Made by a program: the position numbers and the translations under genes. From contig DOAQ01000015.1 in assembly GCA_003506435.1 (NCBI GenBank), forward strand, positions 62,001-126,000: a DNA stretch of 64,000 nt. The letters run 5' to 3'. The stretch comes from Prolixibacteraceae bacterium (lineage in GTDB: Bacteria > Bacteroidota > Bacteroidia > Bacteroidales > Prolixibacteraceae). Positions 7,790 to 16,932 of this stretch are shown here, piece by piece (the stretch's first letter is position 1; each line of letters opens with the position of its first letter). The notes below the pieces were generated by a model. That model was not told where the DNA came from and did no database searches. It saw nothing but the letters and a program-made list of their open reading frames with translations.

Positions 7790-10201
7790 TTACAGTTCAA
7801 TCCTAACTGTTTTCTTTTTCTGGTTATGCATAATCTCAAGCCCTGCAACTTTTTTCTTTGCGTTTTTCAAGACCGATATAAGCTGTTCAAAGTATTTAAT
7901 ATCAACACCTTCACACTCAAGTATAACATCTCCTGTTTTCAAATTAAATTTCACTAATTCTGAATTTTCAGGAACATCTATTAATAATACCCCACTAATT
8001 GCAGATAACCCGGATGCCGATTGCTCTCCTAAAGTTTCCACGTCCTTGACCTTTGCCCCATACCAGTCGTAAATTTTTCCTGTTTCTCCTCCATCAGATG
8101 AAACTGGCAAAGGAACTTTTGGGGTTTTTGCGATTTTTCTTAGTTTTTCAGAAACCACACCAAATTGATCCATCGGGAAATTTTTGAACCCAACCCTTAG
8201 GGCAGGGGAATTTTCTTTTACCTGATAATTCATGTTTTGTGCATCTTGAAACAAGGGATCACCTACAATTGAATTAACATCACACCCATTTTCTGCATAC
8301 TTTAAACGATCGTTTTCGTTTGCTACAAATAAATTTGAATCAAGATCAGCTCCCCATTTTTCATCCTCGTCCATGCCCCTGTTCATAACAGCAGGCCGGT
8401 ATGCCCCATAAACAATATTATTTTTGAAAACATCGCCACTTTTGGGATACCATACATGTGGGTGTAAGCTGTTATTAATAATGATGTTGTTGGTAGCTGT
8501 GCGGCCATACCCTTCGCGCATTTTCAACCCACCATTCAATAACACATTGTTGTAAATTCTGTACCATGATGAGCCATCGTCCAAGTCAATATCCCAGCCA
8601 TGGTCGCATCGCCAGCGGCTGTTTCGTATGATATTAGGGGCTAACATATCCAGTTTTGGAAGTTCTGCATATTTGGCTACTTCTTCTGCTGTTTCACGAA
8701 TATCAGGAGTCCAGAACCGGTCACGTCCCCAAGAGTTAAAACTGCCATGGTCACCTGTTTCCAGTACGGTATTGAAAACGTCACAATACTCTATTGTGTG
8801 TCCACCAAATGTACCTTCGTTAATATTAATACCGGCGCGAGGTACATCGTAGATCGAACAATGACTTATTCTGATTTTATATGACATGGAAATCTGGATA
8901 GGTGATGTTTGCTTTTCATCCCGACCAGTCATGGTTATCAAACAATCTTCCACATAACAGTTTGCCGGATAATTATCGCCTTTAGGTCCCGGGGTTCTGT
9001 CTATCTTTTCAAAATCTTGTTTCCCATAACGAAACAGTGGGCTGCGAACAGTATTCGAATCTCCTACAAATGCGACTCCGTTTGCTCCTGAATGGTGGAT
9101 ATAACAGCTTTTTACGCCAATTCTGCGGTTATATTTGTTTACAAAAATGCTATTTCCCCCTAACTGATCAAATTCACAATTCTCAATAATGCAATCTTCA
9201 GCACCGTCGAAAAACACCGCACCGCCTCGATAGGTTGTCCAATCGCTTCGTAAAAGCTGGTCCTTGTTTTCCATGAAAGTCCGGGCTGCATGACGAAAGA
9301 CAAAACCATCAAGAGTAATAAATTTTGCAGGATTTCCTTTTGATCCGTTAAATTCGATTAGATGTTTTAATCTTACAATTTCAATTTTTGCATCCTCCAG
9401 GTTAATTTCTTCGGGTGGATAATAATATAATTTTTCCTGTTGTTTATTGTAGTACCATTCGCCAGGCGCATCTAACTCCTCAAAAACATTTTCAACAATC
9501 CGGTATCTTGGGTGCATTGATGAAGGCCTGTTATTTTGCCATCCTCCTTCGATATTAAGTGAGCCATTATTATTTTTACCTTTAACCAACCAATGCATAT
9601 CTCCCCACAAATAGGAATGCATTGCATGAATATATACTCCAGCAGGATTATTCCATCTCGAAATTCGTTGGGGGCTTAAGGGATCATTAGCGGGGTCAGG
9701 TGCTGCTGAGTGTATTAAATCCCAGGTATCGAAAACATTTTTGCCTTCCCCTGTATTGGGGAACCGGGCCATTCTTTGTCTTTTTCCGTTAACATAGAGT
9801 TGATCAATTGTTTTATCACCAGTTACGGAAGCAACAAATATTCCCCGCTCAAAAGGTTTCCATTTTAATTCCAGTTTCTCTCCACCACTAATGATCGCTT
9901 GCCCTTCATTAACTGCTTTAAAAGTTATAGGGTGATGTTCAGTCCCTGAAAATCCGGCATTGAGAAACAACGTGTTCGGGAGATAATAGGTACCATCCTC
10001 AACCAGAATATCAATCGTCTTTTTTCCTGAATCTTTGATGGCAATTTCCCTGGCTTTGTCCAGTGATTTTACCGGATCGCCCTTTCCCCCGGAGCTCTGA
10101 TCGTTTCCATCTGTTGAAACATAAATCTCAACAACTTCCTGCTTGCATGAAAAAAATATTCCCAAAGTCACAATAAATACCAGTGTAAATAACCTCTTCA
10201 T
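7790..10201 (-). CDS. Secreted right-handed beta-helix glycan-active lipoprotein with C-terminal PDZ domain
   Basis: About 803 residues from the ATG at 10201, which places the lipobox correctly (MKRLFTLVF...FFSC); a longer in-frame start exists at 10243. After the lipidated Cys comes IYVSTDGNDQSSGG, the opening of DUF1565/GH141-type parallel beta-helices. The long repeat region follows, with turns such as IENCEFDQLGGNSIFV and IEYCDVFNT. Residues ~735-803 (GVLLIDVPENSELVKFNLKTG, GDVILECEGVDI) look like a PDZ fold, uncommon on such enzymes. Probable role: cleaving or debranching a PUL2 polysaccharide at the cell surface. Whether it is a GH141-like hydrolase or a lyase cannot be decided here. 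Confidence 0.8.
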   Translation of the reverse strand: MKRLFTLVFIVTLGIFFSCKQEVVEIYVSTDGNDQSSGGKGDPVKSLDKAREIAIKDSGKKTIDILVEDGTYYLPNTLFLNAGFSGTEHHPITFKAVNEGQAIISGGEKLELKWKPFERGIFVASVTGDKTIDQLYVNGKRQRMARFPNTGEGKNVFDTWDLIHSAAPDPANDPLSPQRISRWNNPAGVYIHAMHSYLWGDMHWLVKGKNNNGSLNIEGGWQNNRPSSMHPRYRIVENVFEELDAPGEWYYNKQQEKLYYYPPEEINLEDAKIEIVRLKHLIEFNGSKGNPAKFITLDGFVFRHAARTFMENKDQLLRSDWTTYRGGAVFFDGAEDCIIENCEFDQLGGNSIFVNKYNRRIGVKSCYIHHSGANGVAFVGDSNTVRSPLFRYGKQDFEKIDRTPGPKGDNYPANCYVEDCLITMTGRDEKQTSPIQISMSYKIRISHCSIYDVPRAGININEGTFGGHTIEYCDVFNTVLETGDHGSFNSWGRDRFWTPDIRETAEEVAKYAELPKLDMLAPNIIRNSRWRCDHGWDIDLDDGSSWYRIYNNVLLNGGLKMREGYGRTATNNIIINNSLHPHVWYPKSGDVFKNNIVYGAYRPAVMNRGMDEDEKWGADLDSNLFVANENDRLKYAENGCDVNSIVGDPLFQDAQNMNYQVKENSPALRVGFKNFPMDQFGVVSEKLRKIAKTPKVPLPVSSDGGETGKIYDWYGAKVKDVETLGEQSASGLSAISGVLLIDVPENSELVKFNLKTGDVILECEGVDIKYFEQLISVLKNAKKKVAGLEIMHNQKKKTVRIEL

Positions 10202-10423
10202 ATTCTCATAATTTATTAGATTTTTGTTGCTGAACTTATTCATATTTGAATAGTTCGGAATTAATCGCAGTGATAATACATTATATCTTCTTCCAATTTA
10301 ACAATACTTGGTCAAAACTTAATTATTTATCTGATTTGCTGTAATTTAACTGATTATTTATTAGATTAAAATCGCATAGATTTGTATCTTGAATGTATTA
10401 ATTACCAGTTGAGTAATTTAATC

Positions 10424-11016
10424 ATGGCCACCCCTGCGATTTATGTTATATATTTAAAAATTGTTCTTGATGCTTTATCTGTTTCCAAAATAAAGCTCAA
10501 TAAATGCAGACGATATTTTATGATTGAGATTTTCATGTTTATCTGAGTATTCCTTTTCGGATCAACTTCCTCCAGTTGGGCCGATACAGCCGTTTTGGCG
10601 AACAACTTTTCCATCGCCAATTTGAGCTGGGGTTTGACTTCTTTGGCTTTAATAAAGCTTTAGCAATGCCTGGGATGGGCAGTCGCACCGCTGTTGCCTT
10701 CGACCCAAGCTTCATTCACAATTCAGGTAAGAAAACTCCTGGTATTGGATACTTTTGGTTGGGCTGTGCCGGTAGGGCTCTTCGGGGGATTGAAATCCTT
10801 GGACTTTCAGTAATTGATGCAGACACTCGGGTCCAAATCGAATTTGGGTTCAGGGATGCCAAACAATTCGCAGGGCTTAAAAACTCGCAGGCAAGAAGTG
10901 GAAATAAGATCAACTTTCACTTCAATACGGCATTGACAACAGTAAATATTGCCAAGATCATGCAACTGAGCAATCCAGAAACAAGGGTAAACTCATTTTC
11001 TATGGCAACACACTAG
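10424..11016 (+). mobile_element. IS4-type transposase remnant (frameshift and internal deletion)
   Basis: Reading from ATG 10424 gives ...KLNKCRRYFMIEIFM and then a frameshift near 10535. The next frame continues as INFLQLGRYSRFGEQLF, then AFDPSFIHNSGKKTPGIGYFW (IS4-type first catalytic Asp region) and VIDADTRVQ. From there it jumps directly to IEFGFRDAKQFAGLKNSQAR, which belongs to the C-terminal end of such transposases. Only about 195 of ~400 residues remain, and the middle including the catalytic core is gone. It lies on the opposite strand to PUL2, between the DUF5703 and beta-helix genes. I could not define terminal inverted repeats. Confidence 0.75.
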
Positions 11017-11173
11017 ACCCTGTTTCACAATACGTTGTTGTTATCGAGATTTTTTCTCCTGTTCGCTATTAACCCAAACTCAATCAAAAATCGTCAATAT
11101 GTCAATGAACTATTATATTTTGGCACTATGCCCCTTAAATATCGTTACTTCTTGAACGAACTATTGATTTAAA

Positions 11174-13429
11174 TTATTTGCATTTTATTAAATTGATTTT
11201 ATTTGCAGGGCTTACTTTTATTGCCGTTAGTTTTCCGTTTTCATAAGTGCCTTCTATATGGGTTTTATTTGGACCACTTAAGATAAAGCGCACATCCCAT
11301 TCGTTAGGCCAGGCTGGCAGTAAATGCACGTTATGGTCTTCATATTGCATGATCATTCTCTGCAAAGCATTCATTGCAACCGAACCATGATCTTGGTCAG
11401 GTGTCCAATCATAATTTGGTCCCCAAAATGCAGGAAAGCGGAAATTTGTGTCATATGTTGAGAAACTTTCAACAATCATTTTTTTTGCTTCTTCAGCCTT
11501 TCCCAAGCAGGCAGCCTGTATTGAATTTTGCTGCCAGCCTCTATTTTGTTTGTTGACCCGTGCAAAAAAGGTTCTTTCTGCCAGGTCAATTTCCGGCTTG
11601 CCAACACCAAAGGTCCGGTATGGAAAAACAGCATAGAGTTCCGGGTTTTCAGTATTCTTTTTATCGCGATATTCAGCTGCCGGAGCGATTATTGTGTCAT
11701 TATTTTTGTCAACCCTTTTAGGAACTTCAGGCAGATCATTTATTAGTTTTGACCATAACGATCGCTGTGTATCTGAAATAAAACGTTGGGGGAGTAGCAG
11801 CATTTTCTCAACAACTTTGCGTAAGCCAGCTATCTCAGGCAACGGATTTATTGCTGTTTGATAAGTCTCCAGCGACATGGCAGGTGAAAAAAGAATTTTT
11901 CCATCATCGCCACGTTGCCAGTGTTCATCAAAGAATGTAAGTATTTCAGAAACAAAAGGAATGATTGTGTCTCTTGCAAATTCATTATTATTGGTAAAAG
12001 AATAGTAGTCCAGCATCATTAACGAAAGTTCAAGGCCGCCTTGCCAGAGATACCTGATATAGGTATTGCTGGTTAATCCATCTTCCATGTTTTCTCTATT
12101 GATGCCATAATTTGTATTTGTATAGGTTCCCCAAAAATTCATTGTTTCAGGAAAAAATGCGCCTTTGTGATGATAATATTGGCTGGTTGCTAATTTACGT
12201 AATGGCAAAGCATCCATATACATTTTAAACAAGGGCTTCATCATATCAAAATCGCCCGACATGAGCATTGACCAATAGGGTAGACGGGTATTCTGCCACC
12301 AGTATGGGCCGCCCCATAAACGAAAATCTGCATTGCATCCTTCATTTTTTCCCTTTCTGTTGTAAGTATCAACCGTAAAAATAGAACCATTGAATTTTAT
12401 AGGCGAATTGCCACGTCCCCCACATGCATTTATATAGCGCTGAAGTATATACCCACTTGTAACCATTTCTGCTTTACGCTGTTCGATAGTATCTCTTGCT
12501 GTAATAAAAATAGAACTCCGGTTCCAGAATTGATGCCACCAGTTAACATGAGCCATTTCACGTGCGTTGGGTGGTAATTTGCTTATTTCAGATACATTTT
12601 TTAATACAGCTTTCTTCCAAGAAGAAACTGTTCCGATTTGAGTTAATGCATTTATATTTATTTGTGAATGACAGGATGGGGATTTGGTTACCAATGAAGT
12701 GTCGGATGTACTGATCAACTCTGTTCCTTGAATGCACACTCCAAAAGTACGGTTTAAGAGTGGATCACCGGTCTTTGTATACGCTCCCAACGACTGCAAA
12801 ATTAGGTTGCCTTTCCATTGCGAGCATGTGTTCTGGTGACAACTAATAATACAGTTCTGATCGTTTTTTAGTGTTGTATCTGCCACCTGGTACATGGGGG
12901 TCTGGTTAGGGTCTTCGTCACTTACCCCATAAACACCAATTGATTGTAATCCTTTGGATTGAATTCGGCTTTTTCTCCAGGTTTCAAAAAACACCTTAGT
13001 TTGTAAGGCAGTCTTACTATCGATGTCAACCTGTATCGTTGGATGGTTGGCATCAGCCCAAAGTTTTACCCGGGTGTCACCATAAGTTATAATCATTCTT
13101 CCCTTTTCCAGTTCCAGTTTCTGAGAGAATGATTTATTGTTATACTGACTTGGGTGTATTGAAATCCTGATCTTTCCTAATTTTAATAAATGCCCGTACT
13201 CATTCCATGCGTCTGTTTTTGAAACATAAAAAACCAGGTCGCCGTTTTCCTCTACCCACACATTTGCGCCAATATCACCGTTACCAATGGGCATAGAACC
13301 CTGCGAGTTAATTCCAGGAGTATTCCATTGAATGTTGTAATCTTCCAATGTTGTTATCTGCGCATACAGTGATAGTGATACCAGAATGCTATTGAGCAAT
13401 GCTATAGTTGTACAAATTCTTTTTTTCAT
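11174..13429 (-). CDS. DUF5703 / GH95-like (alpha/alpha)6 glycoside hydrolase-type protein, secreted
   Basis: 751 residues with a signal peptide (MKKRICTTIALL...SLYAQ). The N-terminal beta domain carries MPIGNGDIGANVWVEENGDL, typical of DUF5703 and related to GH95/GH65-type enzymes. The middle is an (alpha/alpha)6 barrel (GPYWWQNTRLPYWSMLMSGD, ETMNFWGTYTN). The C-terminus (HLLPAWPNEWDVRFILSGPN) matches the closing domain of that superfamily. It probably acts in the periplasm on oligosaccharides of PUL2. The substrate is unknown; fucose or galactose would be guesses from GH95. The remnant IS lies just downstream and may be polar on the beta-helix gene. Confidence 0.78.
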   Translation of the reverse strand: MKKRICTTIALLNSILVSLSLYAQITTLEDYNIQWNTPGINSQGSMPIGNGDIGANVWVEENGDLVFYVSKTDAWNEYGHLLKLGKIRISIHPSQYNNKSFSQKLELEKGRMIITYGDTRVKLWADANHPTIQVDIDSKTALQTKVFFETWRKSRIQSKGLQSIGVYGVSDEDPNQTPMYQVADTTLKNDQNCIISCHQNTCSQWKGNLILQSLGAYTKTGDPLLNRTFGVCIQGTELISTSDTSLVTKSPSCHSQININALTQIGTVSSWKKAVLKNVSEISKLPPNAREMAHVNWWHQFWNRSSIFITARDTIEQRKAEMVTSGYILQRYINACGGRGNSPIKFNGSIFTVDTYNRKGKNEGCNADFRLWGGPYWWQNTRLPYWSMLMSGDFDMMKPLFKMYMDALPLRKLATSQYYHHKGAFFPETMNFWGTYTNTNYGINRENMEDGLTSNTYIRYLWQGGLELSLMMLDYYSFTNNNEFARDTIIPFVSEILTFFDEHWQRGDDGKILFSPAMSLETYQTAINPLPEIAGLRKVVEKMLLLPQRFISDTQRSLWSKLINDLPEVPKRVDKNNDTIIAPAAEYRDKKNTENPELYAVFPYRTFGVGKPEIDLAERTFFARVNKQNRGWQQNSIQAACLGKAEEAKKMIVESFSTYDTNFRFPAFWGPNYDWTPDQDHGSVAMNALQRMIMQYEDHNVHLLPAWPNEWDVRFILSGPNKTHIEGTYENGKLTAIKVSPANKINLIKCK

Positions 13430-13442
13430 AATCAGTTATTAA

Positions 13443-13637
13443 TTATTCAAGAAACCTGAAGTTATTCAATACCATATCCTGTTGAAATACGAGGAAAATT
13501 GTGTGAATGCCTTTTACGATTTTCACATCTGTAAGAGTATCCCCTGCATTTATTTTGGCAATAACCTGCCCTTTAGGCGAATCCAACCTTATTTCAAATA
13601 GATAGTTACCGCTGTTTTCAAAAATATGCTCTTTCAA
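13443..13637 (-). pseudogene. CBM6-like C-terminal fragment
   Basis: This is a 64-residue frame with a TTG start. It contains FEIRLDSPKGQVIAKINAG and VKGIHTIFLVFQQ ... NNFRF, the ending pattern of family 6/35 carbohydrate-binding modules (LEIRLD...GPVIG...KGIHDIYLVF...NFDWF). It has no signal peptide and no enzyme domain, and part of the usual loop is missing. It is probably the scar of a deleted PUL2 enzyme between the Gfo/Idh and DUF5703 genes. It could still be translated as a small protein, but nothing supports that. Confidence 0.5.
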
Positions 13638-13674
13638 TTTGAATGCAAATTTTTTGAACGATCCATTAATTTAA

Positions 13675-15039
13675 TTAACTCTTTAATATATCGCCATACG
13701 GACTACGAGACGAACGCGTAATTAGCGATTGTAATTTCTCGCTGTCATTAACCAGTGTCTCGGTAACCGGATCCCATTTCAGGCTTTTTTCTCCGGAACG
13801 AACTAAAATGTCGCACAAATGACTGATCGTGTCGGAACGAACAGCCGATTCAATCGGACTTACAGTTGGGGTATTGTTTTTAATTGCATCGATGAGATTT
13901 CCTAAATGGCTTTCACTAGCCATTAGCCTGGTTTCACCGGGTGAAAAAGTGTGTTTCAGGATTTCAGGATTACTGGCCTGTATCTCTTTGCGGTCAACAC
14001 TTACCCATCCGTTTGTGCCAAAAAAAGTAGTTCCGTGACCGGAGTAATTGCGGTACTTTTCAATTACAGGGCTGCAAATATCTTCGCTGAAGAAGTGCAT
14101 TTGTACGCCATTGGCATATTTCATCTGAAAATCCCACGAATTCATTGTGTTATATAGATTTCCTACTTCGAAAAAACTTCCGGTTCCTTCGTATTCAAAG
14201 GGACTGGTATCGTCACTGTTGTTTCCCCACTGGGCAATATCGATTGGATGGGCGCCCCAACCTGCCACAAAACCTATTGCATAGTCGTAAATGTGCCAGG
14301 CTCCCAAATTCGATACACGAGCGTTGCAATAAGGTCGTTCCATAGCCGGTCCTTGCCACAGTTCGTAATCGAAACCTGTCGGAACAGGTTCTGTTGCTAT
14401 TGGGGCAAAGTTACCTTTCCCTCCATCACACCAAACGTCTATTCTTTCCAGTTTTCCAAATACTTCATTCCGGGTGAGTTCGGCAGCCAGTCTGAATTTT
14501 GAATCCGAGCGTTGCTGGGTACCATACTGAAAAGCGATTCCTTTTTGCTGAACCAGTTTTCGCAACTTCTGCCCATCGGGAATGGTCAATGCAAGTGGTT
14601 TTTCGAGGTAAATATGTTTGCCAGCCTGTGCTGCAGCCATAGCGACAGCAACATGCCAGTGGTCGGGTGTTGCAATTACCACAGCATCTACATCTTTCCG
14701 CGCAAGCACTTCATGAAAGTTGTTGTAAGCCAAACAACCATTGTAGCTGGCCAGCCCTTTTTGTTTTGCATAAAATTCATTGATCTTTTGGGCTGTGTCG
14801 TTCCTCCTTGCTTCAAATGGATCGCAAACCGCCACAATCTGAGCCTTTTGCGCTAGTTTAAGCATGTAAACCACATGATTTGATCCTCGCCCGCCTACAC
14901 CTATCATTGCAACATTTATTTTGTCATTTGGCGATCCTTTTTTTGCACAAGAATTAAGCAGTGAAGGTACTATCATTCCACCTGCCGCAATTAAACCTGT
15001 ATTGCGGATAAAATTTCTTCTTGATATATTTTCTTTCAT
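13675..15039 (-). CDS. Gfo/Idh/MocA-family oxidoreductase with Tat-type signal
   Basis: 454 residues. The N-terminus has SRRNFIRNTGLIAAGG, a twin-arginine signal, followed by a Cys (NSC) that may be lipidated, so it is an exported, probably periplasmic NAD(P)-dependent sugar oxidoreductase. The Rossmann motif GVGGRG is at 47-52, and the EKP catalytic motif (LEKPLAL) is around 146. Close relatives occur in carbohydrate loci as oxidoreductases or GH109-type enzymes that work by transient oxidation. It lies downstream of the TIM-barrel and ThuA genes, matching sets that oxidise glycosides at C3. The substrate is inferred only. Confidence 0.9.
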   Translation of the reverse strand: MKENISRRNFIRNTGLIAAGGMIVPSLLNSCAKKGSPNDKINVAMIGVGGRGSNHVVYMLKLAQKAQIVAVCDPFEARRNDTAQKINEFYAKQKGLASYNGCLAYNNFHEVLARKDVDAVVIATPDHWHVAVAMAAAQAGKHIYLEKPLALTIPDGQKLRKLVQQKGIAFQYGTQQRSDSKFRLAAELTRNEVFGKLERIDVWCDGGKGNFAPIATEPVPTGFDYELWQGPAMERPYCNARVSNLGAWHIYDYAIGFVAGWGAHPIDIAQWGNNSDDTSPFEYEGTGSFFEVGNLYNTMNSWDFQMKYANGVQMHFFSEDICSPVIEKYRNYSGHGTTFFGTNGWVSVDRKEIQASNPEILKHTFSPGETRLMASESHLGNLIDAIKNNTPTVSPIESAVRSDTISHLCDILVRSGEKSLKWDPVTETLVNDSEKLQSLITRSSRSPYGDILKS

Positions 15040-15040
15040 A

Positions 15041-15171
15041 CATATAAATTTTCAAAGTAAGTTCGTAAAATTTTCGTAACAGCTTCTATTTTTCAATTAT
15101 ATGCGCACCGGTATGGAATAGCCATTTATTCATTTTCGATTTGTATGAGCTTTGGCTCTTATGGCTATTTC
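15041..15171. repeat. Paired ~130-bp repeat, copy 1, with palindromic core
   Basis: This copy lies between the TIM-barrel and Gfo/Idh genes. It shares atataaattttcaaagt at its left end and the core 15112-15171 with the copy at 26943-27072. The core has arms GGAATAGCCAT (15115-15125) and ATGGCTATTTC (15161-15171) that can pair. The middle of the repeat is diverged. Confidence 0.65.
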
Positions 15172-15183
15172 ATAATTTTAATA

Positions 15184-16032
15184 TTAAACTGCGCCTAATT
15201 TTTTTAAATATTCAAAACTTTTAAGAACGGCTTCCTCACCAGCAATTTCGAGTGTTGAATAACCATCGAACCCAACTTTAACCAGAGAATTAAAGATAGC
15301 CTCAATATCAATAACACCATCTCCAAGTGCGATTAGCGACATTCCACAGCCAAACTGAGTTCCGCGTTTTTCAATCATCTCAGCGGGAAGGTCTTTCCAG
15401 TGGACATGTTCGATTTTTGAGCCAAAGGTTGCAATCATTTCGAGCGAGTCGCCACCACCAAGCCAAAGGTTGCCAGTATCGAGATTGATTCCCAATGCTT
15501 TTGAATTACAGCGATCCAACACTTCTCCCATAAGGGTTACGGAATCCGAAATATGCCCGTGAGGCTCAATCAGAATTTTCACCCCGTAGTCCTCCGCATA
15601 TTTGAGTGGTTCGTAAAGTTTTTCTGCAATCGAGAAAATAGCTTCAGTCGTGGTCAGCGCTTTCCCAAAAGGAGTTTCAGGCTCGCCTTCAGCAGTAATC
15701 ACATGCTTAACACCAATGCTTCCGGCAAGTTTAAACGCTTTAATGATTTGTGCAGTTCCGTAACGTGAGGGTGCAGTTGGATCGAGCAGGTTTGCGTGGG
15801 CACAGACACTTGAAAGTTCCAGCCCACGACTTTCGAACATCCGTTTGACATCGAATGGATTTGAATCCAAACTTGCCAATGCAGTGAAGCCATATTCGAC
15901 GCCCAGGCAGGCGCCGTCAGAATTGTCGGTTAAATCGCCACAAGAGAATCCCCATTGCTTTATTTGGTCTAGCTGGGCTTCGAGTGGACTAAATGGATTA
16001 ATTAATGCAAAACATCCTACTTTTATTGACAT
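15184..16032 (-). CDS. Sugar phosphate isomerase/epimerase-type TIM barrel (AP endonuclease 2 fold)
   Basis: 282 residues with no signal peptide, so probably cytoplasmic. The metal-binding set of the xylose-isomerase-like barrel is visible: LIEPHGH (Glu156), INLDTGN (Asp185), EHVHWKD (His211 region) and LEIAGEE (Glu262). Such proteins isomerise sugars, or eliminate or isomerise 3-keto-sugars when paired with Gfo/Idh enzymes. It lies between thuA-like (64 bp upstream) and Gfo/Idh (145 bp downstream, with a repeat in the gap). The precise reaction is not determinable from sequence. Confidence 0.87.
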   Translation of the reverse strand: MSIKVGCFALINPFSPLEAQLDQIKQWGFSCGDLTDNSDGACLGVEYGFTALASLDSNPFDVKRMFESRGLELSSVCAHANLLDPTAPSRYGTAQIIKAFKLAGSIGVKHVITAEGEPETPFGKALTTTEAIFSIAEKLYEPLKYAEDYGVKILIEPHGHISDSVTLMGEVLDRCNSKALGINLDTGNLWLGGGDSLEMIATFGSKIEHVHWKDLPAEMIEKRGTQFGCGMSLIALGDGVIDIEAIFNSLVKVGFDGYSTLEIAGEEAVLKSFEYLKKLGAV

Positions 16033-16095
16033 AGTTATCGTTTTTTGATTGTTATTATTATTTGAATTACTGAAACTTTTCAGTTGACTCTAATT

Positions 16096-16860
16096 CTATT
16101 CTTCAGGTATTGGTATAGAAACTTTTCCTGTGGCAGCCCATTCAGCCCCCCGAAGCATCAGCGTTTTCCATCCTGAATTTTGCATGGCAGCAACATCGTG
16201 CCCCAATACCAAATAAAAGACCCGGCCTTTTTCCATCTTTCGACAAAGCGCAACCGGTTCTTCCCTGTCATGCCCTTTATTTGAAGTAGGTGCAAGTGCA
16301 ACGCACAGAATCTGATTTCCAGACTTTTGTTCCAAATCCACCCACAATTCATCGGTTGTAGTGAAATCTGCCATTCCTTTTGTAATAGGATGTTTATGGT
16401 TACTGATCTTCACTTCGAAAGGAGCAATTTTTCCATGATGTGTATTTTTTCCCCAGGTAGCCCCCACCATTTCCTGAAATTCAGGCCAATCGTAATTAGC
16501 TGCACTTGCTGCATGGAAAAGCACAAATCCACCTCCCTCTTTCACAAAACTCACGATCGCTTTTTCAGCCACCACTCCCCATTGCCGGTTGCTTGCTGGA
16601 AATGCATTCCAATTACTGGCGATAGCGCTGTAATTTTTTAAATCCACAACTTTCAAAGTGTCAGGTCTTTCGGTAATATCAACTTTGAAATAGCCGCTTT
16701 CTTCCAGAATTTGCTTAAACAAAGGGCTTGTTTTTTGCCAATCGTGATTATTTTTTCCACTGATTAGCAATAGCTGAAGAGGTTGTTTGCCTGATTGCTC
16801 TGCATTTCCGGAGAACGGGATTAGAAACGTAATGATAAAGACCAGAATGATTTCAAGCAT
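16096..16860 (-). CDS. ThuA-like (trehalose utilization) domain protein, secreted
   Basis: 254 residues with an N-terminal hydrophobic signal (MLEIILVFIITFLIPFSGNA), then a class I glutamine-amidotransferase-like fold typical of ThuA: LLLISGKNNHDWQKTS, FVKEGGGFVLFHAASAANYD and DELWVDL. ThuA acts with the Gfo/Idh protein ThuB on 3-keto-disaccharides in rhizobia (established). The presence of a Gfo/Idh gene two genes downstream supports a similar role on PUL2 oligosaccharides (inference). The many PUL-linked ThuA proteins are poorly characterised. Confidence 0.85.
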   Translation of the reverse strand: MLEIILVFIITFLIPFSGNAEQSGKQPLQLLLISGKNNHDWQKTSPLFKQILEESGYFKVDITERPDTLKVVDLKNYSAIASNWNAFPASNRQWGVVAEKAIVSFVKEGGGFVLFHAASAANYDWPEFQEMVGATWGKNTHHGKIAPFEVKISNHKHPITKGMADFTTTDELWVDLEQKSGNQILCVALAPTSNKGHDREEPVALCRKMEKGRVFYLVLGHDVAAMQNSGWKTLMLRGAEWAATGKVSIPIPEE

Positions 16861-16932
16861 AATTATATATTTAACCCTATTAAAATGTTGGGCGGTCTAA
16901 ACGCTCGTACCAAAAGTTCCAATACTTTTTAG

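Noticed and set aside
10576..11016. A standalone 146-residue gene
   Set aside because: Its start is a TTG inside a transposase reading. The two ends match distant parts of an IS4-type protein, so it is a deletion remnant.
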